Below are positions 6,408-9,573 of a stretch of 9,573 nucleotides of DNA, one piece after another. Each line of letters begins with the position of its first letter. The first letter of the stretch is position 1. Source of the DNA: B8-G4 sp033720735. Its GTDB lineage: Bacteria > Bacteroidota > Bacteroidia > Chitinophagales > Saprospiraceae. The position numbers and the translations under genes were made by a program. The notes below the pieces were generated by a model. The model made no database searches, was not told where the DNA came from, and saw only the letters and a list, made by a program, of their open reading frames with translations. Location of the stretch: assembly GCA_033720735.1 (NCBI GenBank), contig JAWWBX010000160.1:1-9573 (forward strand), given 5' to 3'.

Positions 6408-9400
6408 TTAACTGCCGTTCCCGTCGGCGGTAGGCTTGCCGTTGATAATCTGGTGGAGTGTATCCAGTAGTGCGCTATCTGAGATTGGTTTGGTCACGTA
6501 AGCATTCATGCCGGCAGCAAGACATGCGTCCAGTTGCTCCTTAATAGCGCCTGCCGTCAGGGCCAAGATGGGTACTTGGCATTTGTCCGGGTCAGGCAAC
6601 TGACGTATTCTCCGGGTGGCCTCCAGGCCATCCATGACTGGCATCAGAATATCCATCAAAACGACGTCATAGTGATTGGCTTGTACTTTCTCCAGGGCAA
6701 GCGCTCCGTTGTCTACGACATCCACCTGCACGTTGCGCACATGCATTTCGAGCAGTTCGGTGATCAGCAGCCGATTGAAATGGACGTCCTCGACCACCAG
6801 GATCCGGAGGTCTGAAAGTCTGCCGGAAGTCGCGGTAGCTGTCGAGTCGCGTGATGACGGTAGGGTATCCTGCAACGTGAAAGGCAATGAGAACAGGAAT
6901 GTGCTTCCCTCACCCGGTGCGCTACGCACCTGCAACTGTCCTTCCTGCTGCTCTATGAGCTGCTTGACAATGGCCAGACCGAGGCCGGTACCACCATATT
7001 GTGCAAATGTGGCCTCCTCACCCTGCTGAAAGCTCTCAAAGATCTTGTCAAGTTGTTGTTCGGGAATTCCGATACCGGTATCCGACACCGAAAAATCAAG
7101 CCATATCCTGGCTACGTCGGTGTGCCCGCGTGTCACGTTCAGATGAACCTGGCCTTGTGGTGTAAACTTGATGGCATTGGCGGTGAGGTTGAGCAGGATC
7201 TGCCGCAATCTGACCCCATCCCCACGTAGGAACAGGGGAATGTCCTGCGCGACCTCCGCGCTGAGTTCCAGTCCCTTTTCCTCAGCTTTGAAACGCAATG
7301 TCTGCACAGTCTGATCAAGTACCTGGCGGATATCAAACGGCTGGTGCACGAAGGTGAACTGACCGGACTCGATCTTCGCATAATCAAGCAGGTCATTGAC
7401 GATTTGTAGCAAATTCTCTGAGGAGTCCCGGATCGCCCCGGCAAATTGCTGCTGGCGCTCATTCAAACCCGTATTCTCCAGCAGCTTGCTCATACCGATA
7501 ATGGCATTCATCGGTGTGCGGATCTCGTGGCTGATGTTGGCCAAAAACTTGCTTTTGTATTCATCTGCCTTCTCAGCAATTTCTTTCTGTCGCTGCAATT
7601 CAAGTTGTTTTCTCCGGATCCTGTACAACGCGATCGAGATGCCAAGGATCAGAGCAACGAGTGCGAGCTTGAACAACCAGGTTTGGGTAAATTCCGGCTG
7701 GACATCCAGTGTCACCTGTAGCGGCGTTCCTTCCGACAAAGTATTGGGGAGTCCCGCGCGGACCCTGAATGTGTACAACCCCGGGGCGAGGTTTGTAAAT
7801 GTTGCCTCGGTATCGTCACCGACATTACGCCATTCCCGGTCAAATCCGGTGAGCATGACTTCGTACTGGATGCTCCTTGTATCCCGGTACCCCAGACAGC
7901 CATAGCTGAATGTGATCAACTTGCCTCCTGCCGACATGGATATCCTCTCGGGAGGCAGCGTAGGCCGTTCTGAAAACAGGCTTTCATCGCTGATGATGAC
8001 GTCTCTCAGGAACACCTGGTAGGTCGATGTATCACTTTTGACGTGGTCCGGGTGAAATGCAATCATGCCGTTGGAGCAGGGAAACAGTACAGTGCCATCT
8101 GTGGTTTGGGTTGAATTTCCAATGATGATGTCGTCACCACCGTACACGGCATAGGACTGTGACAATTGATCTTCGGGTGCGTACCGGGTGATCCCGTCGA
8201 GGCCGAGCCACACTTCACCATGTTGATCCACCTGGAAAGACGTGAATTCCCCGGAAGGAAATCCCTCAGCTGCCGTGAAGGTGTACAATGTATCGGAGGC
8301 AATGTCGTATTTGTGCAAAATGCCCTGCTTCCCCGACCAGACCATTCCGTTGATATACTGGAGCGCCAGCGCATCGCGGCCAGTTGGCTCCCCGTTTGGC
8401 TGCAAGGGGTATTGTATAAAGCGTTCGGAGTCAGGTTCGAAGCGGACCATCCCGTTTTGGCCACTGATCCACAAAACACCTGAATCATCCTGCACCAGTC
8501 TATGCAGGTGGTTTGACGGTAATCCGTCAATCTGCTCTGCGGGATAGTACCACCTGGATGTACCGGTCTGATGGTTGTGCCGGAAGAGTCCGTGTGGCGA
8601 GGTGACCCAGATCACGTCCTTGAGACTCCTGTCGGGCAGGATCTTGAAATTATCGCGCAGATCGATAATCTCCAGGGTGTTGAGACTGGAGAGTGGTTCA
8701 AACTGACCCGCTCCTGGTACATATTTGAATACGCCGGTCGCGATCTCTCCGGTCCAAACATTGCCATTGGCATCCATGGCAAAGTCCGATATCGCCACGT
8801 ACTTGTTCTTACCCCAGGGACCTGGAGTGATCGGCACCGGTGGAGCGCTGATGTGCTTCCTGTAGAACAATCCCCGCATGGAATTGATCCAGACCCCACC
8901 GTGTGGATCGCCGTAAACAAGCAAAATATAATTGCGTAGATCGTTGAGATACACCGTATTGGGCAGGATCTCAAAATTCTCTTTCTCCGGTGCGATCTTA
9001 CGAACGCCGTCAAACAAGCCTACCCAAATGATGTCCCGGCTGTCACGAAAGAGCGTATAGGTCGCTTGCTCTGGCAGGTCGCCCGTCATCGCCAGTTGAT
9101 CAGGGCGCACCGGACGTCTTTGTTCTTTGTCCCAAAGCAGATACTCATGGCGGTACGACCCGATCATAAGGTGTGTATCATTGAAGTCAATGATCGTCCC
9201 GAATCCGGTACGATTGAAATTGGCACCCAGAGGAATGGTATCGTAATTCCCTGTCGTTGGATCAAACTCCCATACACCTTCGCGCGCGGTAATCCATAAT
9301 TTGCCCGCACCCATATCGTACGCCTTATGCAGATCAAACCCGGCATCGCGCACTTCTGGCAAGTCTTCGATCGGCAACACCTGCTGTGCGGAAGCGGCCT

Positions 9401-9573
9401 TGCTGTCGATCCTGAACAATCCGCGGATCGATGTGCTCCACAGATTACCCCTGGCGTCCTCCATCAGATTGGGGTTGTACCTGCCACCCCGGAAATCATC
9501 TACAGAAATCCTTATAAAGCTGTTGGAGTCTTCATCGTACCTCGATATACCATGCTCAGAGCCTGCCCAGATC
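6408..9573 (-). CDS. Hybrid sensor histidine kinase with Reg_prop/Y_Y_Y sensor (5' end outside window)
   Basis: The frame is open to the right edge, so the N-terminus is missing; at least 1,054 codons are present. Residues below count from an internal ATG at 9464, which is not the true start. About nine to ten Reg_prop propeller repeats occupy the visible N-terminal half (for example GKLWITAREGVWEFDP, GVLWISGQNGMVRFEP, GEVWLGLDGITRYAP). Next come a Y_Y_Y domain (about 520-587), one membrane helix (about 596-614), HisKA with His646 in SHEIRTPMNAIIG, and an HATPase domain with Asn759 and Asn763 in LLNLTANAIKFT, DTGIGIP and GGTGLGL. A receiver follows with Asp893, Asp938, Thr970 and Lys992. The propeller should be periplasmic and the catalytic parts cytoplasmic. 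Classical HTCS proteins add an AraC-type DNA-binding domain, but this one stops right after the receiver, so it needs an HPt partner, and one is encoded nearby. Confidence 0.93.
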   Translation of the reverse strand, partial: IWAGSEHGISRYDEDSNSFIRISVDDFRGGRYNPNLMEDARGNLWSTSIRGLFRIDSKAASAQQVLPIEDLPEVRDAGFDLHKAYDMGAGKLWITAREGVWEFDPTTGNYDTIPLGANFNRTGFGTIIDFNDTHLMIGSYRHEYLLWDKEQRRPVRPDQLAMTGDLPEQATYTLFRDSRDIIWVGLFDGVRKIAPEKENFEILPNTVYLNDLRNYILLVYGDPHGGVWINSMRGLFYRKHISAPPVPITPGPWGKNKYVAISDFAMDANGNVWTGEIATGVFKYVPGAGQFEPLSSLNTLEIIDLRDNFKILPDRSLKDVIWVTSPHGLFRHNHQTGTSRWYYPAEQIDGLPSNHLHRLVQDDSGVLWISGQNGMVRFEPDSERFIQYPLQPNGEPTGRDALALQYINGMVWSGKQGILHKYDIASDTLYTFTAAEGFPSGEFTSFQVDQHGEVWLGLDGITRYAPEDQLSQSYAVYGGDDIIIGNSTQTTDGTVLFPCSNGMIAFHPDHVKSDTSTYQVFLRDVIISDESLFSERPTLPPERISMSAGGKLITFSYGCLGYRDTRSIQYEVMLTGFDREWRNVGDDTEATFTNLAPGLYTFRVRAGLPNTLSEGTPLQVTLDVQPEFTQTWLFKLALVALILGISIALYRIRRKQLELQRQKEIAEKADEYKSKFLANISHEIRTPMNAIIGMSKLLENTGLNERQQQFAGAIRDSSENLLQIVNDLLDYAKIESGQFTFVHQPFDIRQVLDQTVQTLRFKAEEKGLELSAEVAQDIPLFLRGDGVRLRQILLNLTANAIKFTPQGQVHLNVTRGHTDVARIWLDFSVSDTGIGIPEQQLDKIFESFQQGEEATFAQYGGTGLGLAIVKQLIEQQEGQLQVRSAPGEGSTFLFSLPFTLQDTLPSSRDSTATATSGRLSDLRILVVEDVHFNRLLITELLEMHVRNVQVDVVDNGALALEKVQANHYDVVLMDILMPVMDGLEATRRIRQLPDPDKCQVPILALTAGAIKEQLDACLAAGMNAYVTKPISDSALLDTLHQIINGKPTADGNGS

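Noticed and set aside
6534..9299. Plus-strand reading frames opposite the kinase gene
   Set aside because: They are shadows of a strongly supported coding sequence with kinase and receiver motifs, and none shows a recognisable domain.

Overview
This window comes from a member of the Bacteroidota. The evidence is a sensor kinase with a periplasmic Reg_prop/Y_Y_Y propeller, secreted proteins built from 'VGIGTxNP' repeats with a C-terminal S74 chaperone domain, and a LytTR protein of the typical Bacteroidota kind. The fairly balanced to slightly GC-rich composition would fit Saprospiria or a related class, but I cannot fix the genus. No RNA gene, CRISPR array or transposase was found.

All seven genes lie on the minus strand, so in transcription order the window reads from high to low coordinates. 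First comes a hybrid histidine kinase (6408 to the right edge, N-terminus outside the window). A 129-bp gap follows, then three tandem paralogous secreted proteins with S74 intramolecular-chaperone tails (6278-4836, 4828-3419, 3375-1969). Next are a stand-alone LytTR DNA-binding protein (1934-1530), a stand-alone HPt phosphotransfer protein (1486-1163) and an OmpR-type response regulator (1095-373). Apart from the 129-bp gap, spacings are 7 to 67 bp, which suits one operon or two overlapping transcription units.

The kinase (HisKA, HATPase, receiver), the HPt protein and the response regulator together supply every module of a His-Asp-His-Asp phosphorelay, split over three polypeptides. The kinase lacks the AraC-type output domain of classical HTCS proteins, so output may pass through the OmpR regulator. 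The LytTR protein may be a second, receiver-less output. The three fibre-like proteins sit inside this signalling set. A plausible reading, which is inference, is a surface-structure operon with its own sensor and relay.

The left 411 bases hold a mosaic repeat: two nearly identical 119-bp units, about 100 bp of unique DNA with hairpins, and a third shortened copy that runs into the response regulator gene. That copy encodes the regulator's last 12 residues and its stop codon.
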